DNA of 38,638 nucleotides from contig QIAB01000037.1 of the NCBI GenBank assembly GCA_003225455.1, positions 1-38,638 of the forward strand. The letters run 5' to 3'. Numbering within the stretch: position 1 is the first letter of the stretch; every line of letters starts with the position of its first letter. A model generated the notes under the pieces. It was given only the letters and a program-made list of their open reading frames with translations. It made no database searches and was not told where the DNA came from. This document shows positions 1 through 8,432 of the stretch, one piece after another. The position numbers and the translations under genes were made by a program. Source of the DNA: Acidobacteriota bacterium (lineage in GTDB: Bacteria > Acidobacteriota > Terriglobia > Terriglobales > Acidobacteriaceae).

Positions 1-171
1 GTGAACGAAACCACGACCGGGGATATTCCTGATGCGGCGTTCCGGTGGGATTCGTCCGGCCAGCAGTGGATCTTCAACATGGCCACAACCAATCTCACGT
101 CAGGGAATACCTATACATTCACGATCAACCTGGCATACGGAAAAATCACCTTCGTCGTCGGAGTGAAATGA
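1..171 (+). CDS. C-terminal end of a secreted protein, PxKF-like domain (5' truncated by window)
   Basis: An open frame runs from the first base to a TGA at 169-171, giving 56 residues with no upstream boundary visible, so this is the 3' end of a longer gene. The tail has the alternating polar/aromatic strands of the PxKF-type beta domain often found at the end of secreted Acidobacteriota proteins: an FRWDSSGQQW segment, a Thr/Asn-rich turn, then YTFTINL and a final basic strand ending VGVK. In such proteins this domain is usually preceded by Ig-like or kelch repeats. The assignment rests on pattern similarity only, and the rest of the protein is not visible. A strong hairpin terminator follows 40 nt after the stop. 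Confidence 0.7.
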   Translation: MNETTTGDIPDAAFRWDSSGQQWIFNMATTNLTSGNTYTFTINLAYGKITFVVGVK

Positions 172-211
172 TTTCAGTCTGAAATAGCGAACCTGCTGTC
201 TCCGGCTTGTC

Positions 212-243
212 AGGGCGAGAAATAACTCCTCGCCCTTTCTTTC
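212..243 (+). terminator. Rho-independent terminator of the window-edge gene
   Basis: A perfect 8-bp stem AGGGCGAG (212-219) / CTCGCCCT (229-236) with a 9-nt loop is followed by a T-rich tract, TTCTTTC. It lies 40 nt after the stop of the gene that enters from the left edge. Confidence 0.8.
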
Positions 244-255
244 ACCCCAATTCGT

Positions 256-470
256 TCACCTGGCATGAACGTGCATAGCCTGGCTTTGCACCCGGCGCAC
301 GATCTCTGGACCAATCTGGTCCAATGGTAGAATTTTCTCCGCTAATCCAGCTTTGGCCACGAAACCAGGCATACCCCAGACAACGCTGGTGGCTTCATCT
401 TGAACGATGATGCGCGCACCTTCAGCTGCTAATTCTTCGCAGCCTTTGAAGCGTCCTGCATTAGTCCTAT
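256..470 (-). pseudogene. Remnant of a CheB-type protein-glutamate methylesterase C-terminus
   Basis: On the minus strand a frame ending at the TGA 256-258 encodes about 65 residues that fit the end of the CheB methylesterase domain: [20 protein letters not shown], then the hallmark [18 protein letters not shown] and [11 protein letters not shown]. Families of this kind read close to AQDEASSVVYGMPxxAxxxGxxDxVLPLxxI. Upstream the frame hits a stop (TGA) near 475, and nothing resembling the receiver domain or the catalytic Ser/His part of CheB is present. No start codon or SD is seen. It is therefore a gene fragment, not a functional enzyme. No other chemotaxis gene is in the window. Confidence 0.75.
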
Positions 471-929
471 ATCAACCCCGCCCCCTGCCGCCTCAAATTC
501 CAACTAAGTCGCCGAGCGCACCTAAAGCAGACCCGCGCAACACAACACGAAAACTAAACGCTTGCCATTGGAGCTTAGCCGCGTCACCAAAGAGACGTGT
601 CGTTGAGGATCTGTCCATTTTGATTGTCTGTGGCCGGTTCGCGATCGAACGTCGCCAAGAACGGTGGCAAGTAGCATCAGCGGCAATGTCGCACTCTTAT
701 CGCGTACCTCGGGAAGTGTGGCCTGGCGACCTGGATTGAATACCGGGACAGAAATGCTCGTTTTCGGGTTTGTCCGTAAGGGTTCCGAGTCATAGCAAAA
801 GACTCAGCTGCAGTCCAAAGGCTCGACAGTGACGATTGCCCTTGGATCGAATTATGAAAAACTCAGATTGATGAGGTGATGAGGTTCGGGGCGCTTTCGC
901 GCGAAGGCTTTCAAGATCGGAAGGCGGTG
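471..929. other. Intergenic stretch without a supportable gene
   Basis: About 460 nt between the CheB remnant and the next minus-strand gene. The only long open frame here (plus strand, 407-739) has an Arg/Pro/Ser-rich composition typical of a non-coding frame, and it overlaps the CheB remnant. A short plus-strand stretch at about 800-880 reads QSKGSTVTIALGSNYEKL before a stop. This could be a degraded histidine-kinase tail, but it is too short to claim. Confidence 0.5.
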
Positions 930-1340
930 TCACTCCGGTTTGTCGACAACGTTGCCCAGTTGGTCAGTTAGAGCCGTTGCGGCGGAGTAGAGCTGGATAA
1001 GTTGACCTGTCTGAAATTTGATATCGGTGCTCTTCAAGTCTGACTGTATAGCATGGCAAAGCTGGTAGGCGACGCGAACGCGTTCTCCCGCCAAGACGCA
1101 AAGCACGCTCGCTGGGTCTTGGTCGGTAGCCTGGGACGCAATATATTGTTGTGCTGACCAAGCAGTGTTCCGAACGTGGTTTAAGGCATCGCGAAAGTCA
1201 GTGAGGATGCGGGGATCCAAGCCTTCACCGGAAAGGAGCAATTTCTGTAGTCCCCGAAGCTCGGTTATCGCTTTCGCGAGTCGACGTGGCACAATATCGG
1301 TTCCGGGTAATCCACTCTTCACAGTTCCCGCTCCAGTCAT
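930..1340 (-). CDS. Conserved-looking hypothetical helical protein (136 aa)
   Basis: The ATG at 1340 gives 136 aa; a TTG two codons upstream (1346) is the alternative, and neither has a strong SD. The protein is soluble and mostly alpha-helical by eye, with no signal peptide or membrane segment. A central stretch (ITELRGLQKLLLSGEGLD, then FRDALNHVRNTAWSAQQYI) looks like a helical bundle. Codon usage and the balanced residue mix support a real gene. I do not recognise a named family. Short helical proteins of this style often sit near PilZ or sensor genes in Acidobacteriota, and here the next gene upstream on the same strand is a GAF-PAS protein, but co-transcription is unlikely given the gap of more than 500 nt. 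Confidence 0.7.
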   Translation of the reverse strand: MTGAGTVKSGLPGTDIVPRRLAKAITELRGLQKLLLSGEGLDPRILTDFRDALNHVRNTAWSAQQYIASQATDQDPASVLCVLAGERVRVAYQLCHAIQSDLKSTDIKFQTGQLIQLYSAATALTDQLGNVVDKPE

Positions 1341-1883
1341 ATTCAAGAGATCATACCGTTGGAGGGCCCGAGTGCTGACTATCAGAAGAACAACAGCCTT
1401 CGTAATCCAAAATGCGCGAGAACATCACAGCTACCGTGGGACGGCCATTAGCGGATAGTCTGCCGGGCCGCACGATGTACAGAATTCCGACGCGCCACCG
1501 CCAGGGAAGCCGGTATTGATCCGCCCGCGGCATCCCCTAGGAGAGGACCCACACGCCGCAGAGCACCAACAATGCAACCATCACCTGCATCGCGACTGGC
1601 GACACTCGTAAGCGCACTTGAACCCACTGCAAAAAGAGAGCGCTATTGTGCCTCGGTTCCCTCTGCGCAGCGTTCGGGAAAGGTGACGGCTTCGGTCGTA
1701 CGGGGTGCGTGGTAAGTTAATTGATTTCGCAACCGCCGTGATTTTCAAGTACAAATCAAGAGGAATCCGGCAGAGAGGGAATTCCCATGCTCCCGCTGCC
1801 GGCAAGCACTGAGGAACGCGTTTATAACAGTAATCGGAGGCATCGGCTCAAAAGTGTCCGACATTGAGTTCTCATGCAAGCGC
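1341..1883. other. Intergenic stretch with only weak coding traces
   Basis: Roughly 540 nt without a convincing gene. A minus-strand frame ending at the TAG 1537-1539 ends in a hydrophobic stretch (VAMQVMVALLVLCGVWVLS) that could be the membrane anchor of a degraded or very small protein. It has no clear start: an upstream in-frame TAA leaves about 50 codons and the only ATGs are near the end. The other frames give Arg/Ser-rich non-coding translations. Confidence 0.4.
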
Positions 1884-2846
1884 TCACTGCAACCGTACGA
1901 ACCCTGTAAACACACGCCTTCCTTTGCGAAGAAACTCCCCAAAAGCGATCACCAACGGGATTTCTGTCCCATTTTTGTGCAGTCCCGGAAGAGGAACACC
2001 CTCCCAAGCGATGTGGCGCTGGCCCGTGAGCACGTACCGCCTAAGGGCGTGTTCATGAACATGCCGAAGGTACTCAGGCATCACAACAGTCAGCTTGCCG
2101 CCAATCAGCTCCTCGGGCTTGTATCCAAAGATTCGTTCGACCGCCGAATTGGCAAAAATTATATTGCTCTGCTCATCGATCGTGAAGACGGCGACCGAGG
2201 CGGCTTGGGCGACCAGACGGAATTGAGCGTCAGCGGAATCGAGCATCCTATCAGCTGCCAGTCTTTCGAGAAACATTCCTATCTGTCCGCCCAGGGCCGA
2301 CAGAAACTCTTTCATCTGCCGCGAAACTGCTGGCGCTTGCCGGCTAAACAATTCGATTACTCCGAGCACAGTCTTGCCACAGTAGAGCGGGAAACCGATC
2401 CCGGTTCGCAGGCCTTCCTGTTTGGCAATTGAAGATCGAGGAAAGTTTTCCGCATGAGTAACATCAGGGATGTGGAGCACTTCACGCGTGCTCCACACTG
2501 TTCCCGGTAGGCCTTCACCGATTGAAAAATGCCTGGACCGCGTAACCGTCTCAAATTGGGGAAATGCTTGGGGACTGCCGCTGAAGTATTCAGCACAGTC
2601 CAACGTCATGCGTAGGTCATTGACGACCCAAAAGGCTCCGAGATCGTAATCCAAGGTGATCGTGATTAGCTGAAGAGCACCGGCGAAGGGTGCTTTGTCT
2701 TCCGCATTGCCAAACATGCGAGTGATGGCATAACTTACTTGCCAGGATTCCGCTTTTTGAGGATTTGGGGACACGTCGGATGCCGGCGATCGAGAGAGAG
2801 TTTCTTTTTTGCTTTCGAAGCCGGTGACATTGTACCCGCACTCCAT
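1884..2846 (-). CDS. Orphan GAF-PAS sensory protein lacking an output domain
   Basis: 320 aa. A GAF domain spans about residues 40-195 (GEGLPGTVWSTREVLHIPDV and GIGFPLYCGKTVLGVIELFS are typical GAF core strands). A PAS domain spans about 205-320 (IIFANSAVERIFGYKPEELI, HKNGTEIPL). Most PAS proteins continue after the last PAS strand with RDISERK and a kinase or GGDEF domain; here the sequence stops right there (RRVFTGFVRLQ then TGA). None of the downstream frames encodes a kinase. The N-terminus (LMECGYNVTGFESKKE) resembles the second helix and strand of a response-regulator receiver, but an in-frame TAG lies four codons before ATG 2846. The gene may therefore be a remnant of a larger receiver-GAF-PAS-kinase protein. 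No SD is seen. It could still act as a stand-alone ligand or light/redox sensor. Confidence 0.75.
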   Translation of the reverse strand: MECGYNVTGFESKKETLSRSPASDVSPNPQKAESWQVSYAITRMFGNAEDKAPFAGALQLITITLDYDLGAFWVVNDLRMTLDCAEYFSGSPQAFPQFETVTRSRHFSIGEGLPGTVWSTREVLHIPDVTHAENFPRSSIAKQEGLRTGIGFPLYCGKTVLGVIELFSRQAPAVSRQMKEFLSALGGQIGMFLERLAADRMLDSADAQFRLVAQAASVAVFTIDEQSNIIFANSAVERIFGYKPEELIGGKLTVVMPEYLRHVHEHALRRYVLTGQRHIAWEGVPLPGLHKNGTEIPLVIAFGEFLRKGRRVFTGFVRLQ

Positions 2847-3260
2847 CAGAATCGCGTCCTACTTGCAACCTCTGACCGAGGAAGATCGCATGGACATACT
2901 CGGCGCGGTTGAGGGCTGAGCGGGAAAAGTGACGCGGCAGTTGAAGGGACTGGCTATTCGTGGCTTGAGCGGATTGCATGGGAGCAACCGCGAAAGCAGG
3001 CACAGCGCACCACTAGGGCGGGCCCGAAATATCAGCGCGCCTCAGCTTACTAAATGCTTGCTCCCGACGAGACGTTCGAATTCTGCCACTCCGCCACAAG
3101 GTTTTATCGGCGGAGCAGGCTTTCGCTTCAGCCCGATGGGGACAGGCCAGGTCAGATCTTTACTAGGACATCCCAATGCAACTGTGGGCGGGGCCAGTGC
3201 CCCGTCGAAAGAAGGGCTTCAGGCTACGCATTGGTCCGATTCATTAGAAATTTACCGTTT

Positions 3261-3278
3261 TGTAACAATTCAGTAACA
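3261..3278 (+). promoter_or_regulatory. Pho-box-like direct repeat upstream of the porin gene
   Basis: Two 7-mers, TGTAACA (3261-3267) and AGTAACA (3272-3278), are separated by 4 nt, giving the 11-bp period of PhoB-type boxes (CTGTCAT-N4-CTGTCAC in E. coli). It lies about 180 nt before the porin start, in an otherwise gene-free stretch (2847-3460). The spacing is exact but the repeat sequence is only similar, so the regulator is an inference. Confidence 0.3.
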
Positions 3279-3460
3279 CTCGCCAAGTACAAGGAACTTT
3301 ACTCAAACCTAAGAGCGGTCACGGTTTCGTGCTGCATAAGGGAGTGAAAAGGCCGCGAAAGTTTGACTCAGCACAGACGATCCAGGTTTGCATTAATCAG
3401 CAGAGGCAATTTCGATCATTCTTGGACTCCCCAATCGGTGGAGGCAAAAAAGGAGAAACA

Positions 3461-5182
3461 ATGAGGTCTGTTCTCAGGTGGTGCGTAGTTCCGCTGTTAG
3501 CGACAACGCTGCTGGCGCAGACTGCGGCTAAACCGAAGCGGAAAAAGACGGTAGCCCGGGCGGCGGTCACGGCTGCCGATGTACAAGCGCTCAAGGATGC
3601 GCTGGCGGCCCAGCAGCAACAAATTGAACAGCTCAGGCAAGCAATGCAAAGCCGCGACGCCGCTTTGCAACAAGCGCAACAGCAAGCCCAGCAGGCCCAG
3701 CAGCAATTACAGCAGGCCCAAGCTGCTTCCGCCGAGGCTCAGCAAAAGGCCAGTTCTGCGGAAACTGCAGCCAACGAGCAGAAAGAAACTGTCACTCGGC
3801 TGAACACCGACCTCGCCGACGTAAAAACGACCCTTACCAACAACGCCGTAAGCACACAAGATGAACAGAAACGCATGTCGGCCTTGGAAGGCCTGGTCGG
3901 CCGATTCCGCTTCACTGGCGATGTGCGGGTCCGCGGTGAGAACTTCACCCAAGACGGTGTCCCGGATCGCAATCGCGCCCGGCTACGGGTGCGCTTCGGT
4001 TTTGATGGCAAGCTGAACGAAGACTTCACCAGCGGGATTTACCTGGCTACCGGTTCTCTCGGCGATCCGACTACTACAAATGAAACGCTGACCAACTTCT
4101 TCGATCGCAAGACCATTGCACTCGACAAGGCGTGGATCACGTACAACCCAGTGGCGCACAAGTGGGTATCGCTGACCGCCGGAAAATTTGCCTATCTGTG
4201 GCAGCGCACGTCGGTTACCGGCGATCCCGATCTCAACCCGGAAGGCTTCGACCAGAAGTTTTCCTGGGATCTGAGGACGCCATTCGTGAAGAATTTCACC
4301 ATCCAGGGTATTGAGCTTCTGTATAACGAGTCTAACTCCGGTAGCACGGCGAAGGCTCGACAGGATTCTTATGCGCTGGGTGGACAGGTTTCCGCTAAAC
4401 TCCAAATGGGGCCGTGGACCGCTACGCCGTCTTTCCTAAGCCTGAAATGGAATCGGCCGGATGCGATCCTGCAGGCAAGCGGCTTTGCTACCCAAGCGAC
4501 TACCACGGGCAGTGACGTGCCTGTGGTTCCGCCCGCTACCGGGGTGCCAACGCTTCCAGTCACCGGGGAAGGACCAGGTTGCCAAACCGTGTTGGGAGGT
4601 CCCAAGTTTCCTCCTTGCGTCTTTGCCCCTAATGGGATGACGAACGCAACCTTTCTTAGTTTGACCAGCACCGGCGTTCCAGTCCCGCATTTCTATTCCG
4701 GTTTCAATTACGCCGACTTTATCCTCAACAACCAGATCAAGACTCCATTGGCGCGGTTGCCGATCAATCTGTTGCTCGAGTTTGAAGACAACCTCGACGC
4801 CGAGTCACATCCGCTTGACGCAACCGGCAAGGTAATGCCTGGCCTCGGCTCGCAAAACAAAGAGTACGGGGCGGATTTCAACGTAGGTCAGCTAAAGAAC
4901 AAGAACGACATTCAGATTGGTTATGCATGGCTGCGGCAGGAGCAGGACTCGGTGCTCGCCTCGTTTGCTGAAAGCGACCAACGCGCCCCGACTAACATCT
5001 TGCAGCACCGTATCTATGCCCTGTGGAAGCTGCGCAGCAACACCGTGGCGGGCTTTACCTGGTACCGTGGGCGCACTCTGAATACGAACCTTGAGAACGC
5101 CGTAAAAGCAACAGGCGTAAAGGTTGGGCAAGTCGAACCTTACCTGAACCGTCTGCAGTTTGACTTGATCTATACGTTCTAG
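3461..5182 (+). CDS. Putative outer-membrane porin with N-terminal coiled coil
   Basis: The ATG at 3461 is preceded by AAAAAGGAGAAACA, a strong SD; the frame is open further upstream (to 3329) but without an SD. 573 aa. Residues 1-20 form a signal peptide (ending LLAQ). Residues 36-145 are a Gln/Ala-rich coiled coil, and from about 148 a beta-barrel of the putative-porin (Porin_5) type begins (RFRFTGDVRVRGENF, then alternating strands). The protein ends LIYTF, the terminal Phe recognised by the BAM machinery. Such proteins are thought to form trimeric channels, with the periplasmic coiled coil tethering the barrel towards peptidoglycan. The substrate is unknown. The gene stands alone and is followed by a hairpin at 5232-5252. 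Confidence 0.85.
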   Translation: MRSVLRWCVVPLLATTLLAQTAAKPKRKKTVARAAVTAADVQALKDALAAQQQQIEQLRQAMQSRDAALQQAQQQAQQAQQQLQQAQAASAEAQQKASSAETAANEQKETVTRLNTDLADVKTTLTNNAVSTQDEQKRMSALEGLVGRFRFTGDVRVRGENFTQDGVPDRNRARLRVRFGFDGKLNEDFTSGIYLATGSLGDPTTTNETLTNFFDRKTIALDKAWITYNPVAHKWVSLTAGKFAYLWQRTSVTGDPDLNPEGFDQKFSWDLRTPFVKNFTIQGIELLYNESNSGSTAKARQDSYALGGQVSAKLQMGPWTATPSFLSLKWNRPDAILQASGFATQATTTGSDVPVVPPATGVPTLPVTGEGPGCQTVLGGPKFPPCVFAPNGMTNATFLSLTSTGVPVPHFYSGFNYADFILNNQIKTPLARLPINLLLEFEDNLDAESHPLDATGKVMPGLGSQNKEYGADFNVGQLKNKNDIQIGYAWLRQEQDSVLASFAESDQRAPTNILQHRIYALWKLRSNTVAGFTWYRGRTLNTNLENAVKATGVKVGQVEPYLNRLQFDLIYTF

Positions 5183-5231
5183 GCCGTCGTTTGGCGGGAT
5201 GTCGGACGAAGCCTGATTTCGGAAGCGGAAA

Positions 5232-5252
5232 CCGGTGGGAGAGGTCCACCGG
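5232..5252 (+). terminator. Hairpin after the porin gene
   Basis: Perfect 7-bp stem CCGGTGG (5232-5238) / CCACCGG (5246-5252) with a 7-nt loop, 50 nt after the porin stop. Only a weak T tract (CCTTTCC) follows, so termination may be Rho-assisted. Confidence 0.5.
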
Positions 5253-5318
5253 CCTTTCCGAGCTTCAGATTTGTTTAGCGAACGGTTTTCTTCGCGACCC
5301 TTGCGGTCAAGAGCTTTT

Positions 5319-5360
5319 AACCGCAGAGGACGCAAAGAACCGCCGCAAAGAACGCAAAGG
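5319..5360. repeat. CGCAAAGAA-type short tandem intergenic element
   Basis: CGCAAAGAAC occurs at 5331-5340 and again at 5344-5353, followed by CGCAAAGG (5353-5360), after an ACCGCAGAGGA lead (period 13). Sequences of the form ACCGCAGAGG-CGCAAAG are a familiar dispersed intergenic motif in environmental bacterial genomes. Its function is unknown, and only one copy is in this window. Confidence 0.5.
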
Positions 5361-5389
5361 AAATCCTGGAGATGGGTTGGGCGTCCGAA

Positions 5390-6199
5390 TTATTTTTCGG
5401 AGATTACGAAGTTAACCACGGCCTTTTCGTCCGCATTCACGATCACTTGTTTTTCCCAGGTCTTAGGCTCGGTGAACACAGGCCGCTGGATACGTCTTTC
5501 GGTGAGCACATCGAAAGCAGCTTCGTGCCGCACCACGCCCCAACCTTCGTGCCAGGCTACGATCTCGTAGCTGCCAGGGGGCACGTTGTCCAATTCGAAT
5601 CTGCCGCTTTCATCGGTGACCACGTAATAAGGATGCGGAACGACCATCAGTTCAGCGTTCATCCATACGTGCCCGCCGTTGCACCTTAGATCGACCAGAC
5701 CTGCTGACTGCATGGGCCGCGTAATCACCTGGTTCGGAAACGGGAAAGGCAGGTTGTAAGTGGCTGCTCCAGTCATGTGCACGGTGTGGAGCGTTGCGTC
5801 TGAACTCTTCATCTTGAGAATTTCGCTCTGCGGCACCAGCAGAATGTGCGGCTCATAACGGCAATGCTTCTGATCCAGAAAACGCCGGGGTTCAGGCATC
5901 ACCATGGCCTTTCCGCTGGAAATATTTTTCAGGAATACGACGGTGTTGGCTATGCCGCCTTGGGGACCTATGATCAGCCGCTCCAAGTCGCGCGTTTTGT
6001 GAGAATCAGGGTCGCAGATTGCCGGATCTTTGGTGATCGGATATGCAGTTAGACGAGGTAATGTCCCCGACCATTTCACCGTTCCGGTAATCGTGCCGGA
6101 ACTGCTGAGGGACACCTCCCGATAGCCGCTCTGCGCCACGGCGTTCACTGCAATGGCTAAAAACAGTGAAGAGATTGCGAGTTTGACGGCTCGAGACAT
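5390..6199 (-). CDS. Secreted carboxypeptidase-regulatory-like / cupredoxin-like protein
   Basis: 269 aa with a signal peptide (about residues 1-22, ending AVAQ). After it comes a strand-rich module (SGTITGTVKWSGTLP) of the carboxypeptidase regulatory-like type, a middle part with several His and Cys residues (KHCRYEPHILLVPQSE, LHTVHMTGAATYNLPFP, LRCNGGHVWMNAELMVV) reminiscent of cupredoxin-like metal sites, and a second regulatory-like beta-sandwich (YYVVTDESGRFELDNVPPGSYEIVAWHEGW). Proteins of this kind occur in Acidobacteriota and Planctomycetes beside cytochromes or porins. Their role is unproven; metal or surface-ligand binding is an inference from the His/Cys/Met pattern. It converges with the upstream porin gene. 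Confidence 0.75.
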   Translation of the reverse strand: MSRAVKLAISSLFLAIAVNAVAQSGYREVSLSSSGTITGTVKWSGTLPRLTAYPITKDPAICDPDSHKTRDLERLIIGPQGGIANTVVFLKNISSGKAMVMPEPRRFLDQKHCRYEPHILLVPQSEILKMKSSDATLHTVHMTGAATYNLPFPFPNQVITRPMQSAGLVDLRCNGGHVWMNAELMVVPHPYYVVTDESGRFELDNVPPGSYEIVAWHEGWGVVRHEAAFDVLTERRIQRPVFTEPKTWEKQVIVNADEKAVVNFVISEK

Positions 6200-6293
6200 C
6201 GTGACTGCTTCCCAAAATGGTACTCATAATGTGTTCTGTAACAAAGTAACCAAAGTAATTGCGTGAGCATGCACCTTGTGGAGAAAACGGGAA

Positions 6294-7445
6294 TTAGTGC
6301 TGCATGTGGGACTTCGCGAACGGCAGCAAATCCCAAACCCGCCAGAACGCCGCCATGTCTCCGGGCGTGCCGAATGACACTCGAATGTAGCTGTCCATGG
6401 CGGGAAAGCGCCGGCCAATCAGGACATTATTCTTGCGAAAGTGCTCGATCACTTGCTCCGCAGGGTGATGGGTGTTCATCATGACAAAATTCGTGTGTGA
6501 ATCGATCGGCTTGAGCATTCGCGCCATCGCCTGATTGAAGAATTCCTGGCGTACATCCTCGTTGCGTTTGATAAATTCTGTAACGCTTGCCGCATCGTCC
6601 AGGGCCGCGATGGCACCTCGAACCACCACTCCATTCACGTTATCAAGCGTGGCATAGGAGTTCATCTGCTTCGCGGTTGTGGTGGCCGCAATTCCGTATC
6701 CGAGGCGCAGTCCGGCCAAGCCGTAAATTTTCGAAAAGGTGCGGCTCACAATTATGCGCGGGTTGTCGACAGGCCGATCAAGAAAAGATGCGTACATCGC
6801 CGACTTGCCGGCGTAGTGGTGATAAGCCTCATCGATGAGCACGTAAGTGGTGTCAGGAAGCTTGCCGATAAAGGTATCAATATCCTTCCGTGGAGTCAAA
6901 GAAGCGGTGGGATTATTCGGATTGCAGATGTACACCAGCGTACCCGACGCGGCCGTCCGTGCCAGCATGGTATCGAGGTCATGCGCGAAGGTTAAAGTAA
7001 GCGGCACGGATACGACCTCCGCGCCCGCCGAACGCGCATAATGCTCCATGGCCTCAAAAGTCGGCGAGGGCTGAATAAGCGGCTTGCCGGGTCCAAGAAA
7101 CGCTGCCGCCGCGAGGCGCAGAATTTCCGTCGAGCCGCAGCCGAGCATGACCTGCTCAGGCTTGACACTGTGGAGGTTGGCAATCTGTTCCACAAGTGCG
7201 TCGTACTCTTGGAATGGGTATCGATTCACCGAACCCAATGCGGCGCGGATCGCCGCCGCAGTCTTGGCTGACGGACCATAGACATTCTCGTTATTATCTA
7301 AGTGAATTGGCCCGCCCGGTTCTCTCCTCCGGACCGGTTCGAATACAGTGGCAGACGACCACGCCGGCAGCAGTAACCGCATCGATGTTGCTGCAGCGGC
7401 TCCGACGCTCACGGAGCGAAGGAAATTCCTGCGAGAGAGATGCAT
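6294..7445 (-). CDS. Tat-exported PLP-dependent aminotransferase (HisC-like, class I/II)
   Basis: Start chosen at ATG 7445, preceded by GTGAGGAACCGG; the frame extends to 7499. 383 aa. The N-terminus is a Tat signal (SRRNFLRSVSVGAAAA, twin Arg at 5-6). The body is a fold-type I aminotransferase close to histidinol-phosphate aminotransferase: LDNNENVYGPS near 49-59, the cofactor segment GCGSTEILR, CNPNNPT (174-180), IDEAYHHY, and the PLP lysine K239 in SRTFSKIYGLAGLRLGYG. Histidine biosynthesis is cytoplasmic, so an exported HisC-like enzyme is unlikely to serve that pathway; its substrate is unknown. The Tat signal fits export of a folded, cofactor-loaded enzyme. The neighbours on the same strand are also secreted proteins. 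Confidence 0.9.
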   Translation of the reverse strand: MHLSRRNFLRSVSVGAAAATSMRLLLPAWSSATVFEPVRRREPGGPIHLDNNENVYGPSAKTAAAIRAALGSVNRYPFQEYDALVEQIANLHSVKPEQVMLGCGSTEILRLAAAAFLGPGKPLIQPSPTFEAMEHYARSAGAEVVSVPLTLTFAHDLDTMLARTAASGTLVYICNPNNPTASLTPRKDIDTFIGKLPDTTYVLIDEAYHHYAGKSAMYASFLDRPVDNPRIIVSRTFSKIYGLAGLRLGYGIAATTTAKQMNSYATLDNVNGVVVRGAIAALDDAASVTEFIKRNEDVRQEFFNQAMARMLKPIDSHTNFVMMNTHHPAEQVIEHFRKNNVLIGRRFPAMDSYIRVSFGTPGDMAAFWRVWDLLPFAKSHMQH

Positions 7446-7537
7446 CCGGTTCCTCACAATGAATTGCGAGTCTGAAAAAGTTAGGGGCCATTCTCTCAAA
7501 CTTGGAATGGCCCCGGCTAGCGATAGGTAAGGTTCAT

Positions 7538-8432
7538 TTACTGCACAGTCAAGCCGACTGTCGTGGAATGCGATGTTGCGCCACTGGACCCAGTGATGGT
7601 TACCGTGTATGTTCCATGCGGCGCCTGCGGATTCGGTGAAACTTTCAGGGTCGATGTACCCGAGCCGACTACCGATGAGGGATTAAAGCTGGCGTTTATT
7701 TTTCTGGGCAGCCCGGACACAGTAAGACTGACGGTACCCGAGAAGCTCCCCAGCCCACCGATATTCACCGTGTAGGATGTGCTTGATCCCGCGCTGACGG
7801 TCCGGCTTGCAGGAGTGGCAGAAATTGTAAAGTCCGATGGCCCATTCACGAGCAGCGTAACGCTAGTGGTGTGAGTCAGACTCGCACCATCCGTTCCGGT
7901 GATCGTAAGCTTGTAGCTGCCTGCCGGGGTTGAACTCACAGTGCCGATGGTAAGCGTCGAAGCGCCCGAACCCGCAATGGATGCCGGATTGAATGTTCCT
8001 GTGGCGCCCGTTGGCAGCCCGCTCACGCTTAAGCCGACCGTTCCACTGTACCCGCCAAGTGCAGTCACATTAATCGTGTAACTCGTGCCGTTACCTTGCA
8101 TAACACTTTGCGATGCCGGACTTGCCGACAGCGAGAAATCAGGGGCCTGGGCCACCTGCACAAAGCTCGCAATCGAAGGCACGCCTGTATTGTCCAGGAG
8201 GAACAGCATGTAGTAACCCGGGGGTGCGATGTTGCCATTCGGCGGACCGGTGACGGTCAGCGTTCCCACACCCGCGGTAAATGCCAATCCGACCACGCGC
8301 TGATCCATATCGAACGCGTGCGTGACCGCGCCGTTGCGCACCAGCACGACAGAGTTGATATTTGCTGCGTTGGGCGTCTGGACGGTAAACGCGTTTCCAT
8401 AAGAAATACTTGCCGGCGCACTGCTGAACTGG
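7538..8432 (-). CDS. C-terminal part of the kelch/galactose-oxidase-like protein, Ig-like repeats (after frameshift)
   Basis: This frame continues the upstream kelch gene after a 1-nt frame change at about 8425-8433. The homologous part begins FSSAPASISYGNAF, the typical start of the DUF1929 domain that caps galactose-oxidase-like proteins. It is followed by VGLAFTAGVGTLTVTGPPNG and the conserved PPGYYMLFLLD strand. Two Ig-like modules follow (PDFSLSASPASQSVMQGNGT, SDFTISATPASRTVSAGSST), each about 90 residues and rich in Ser/Thr/Gly, as in many secreted Acidobacteriota proteins. The first ATG of this frame is at 8347, inside the domain and without need of an SD, so it is not a separate gene in origin. 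Confidence 0.8.

Noticed and set aside
407-739. 110-codon open frame on the plus strand
   Set aside because: Arg/Pro/Ser-rich composition, no SD, no domain, and it overlaps the CheB remnant read from the other strand.
1854-2432. 192-codon plus-strand frame
   Set aside because: Lies opposite the GAF-PAS gene, whose translation has clear domain motifs; a shadow frame.
2617-3003. Minus-strand frame upstream of and overlapping GAF-PAS
   Set aside because: No coherent domain and noisy composition; only the GAF-PAS frame is supported.
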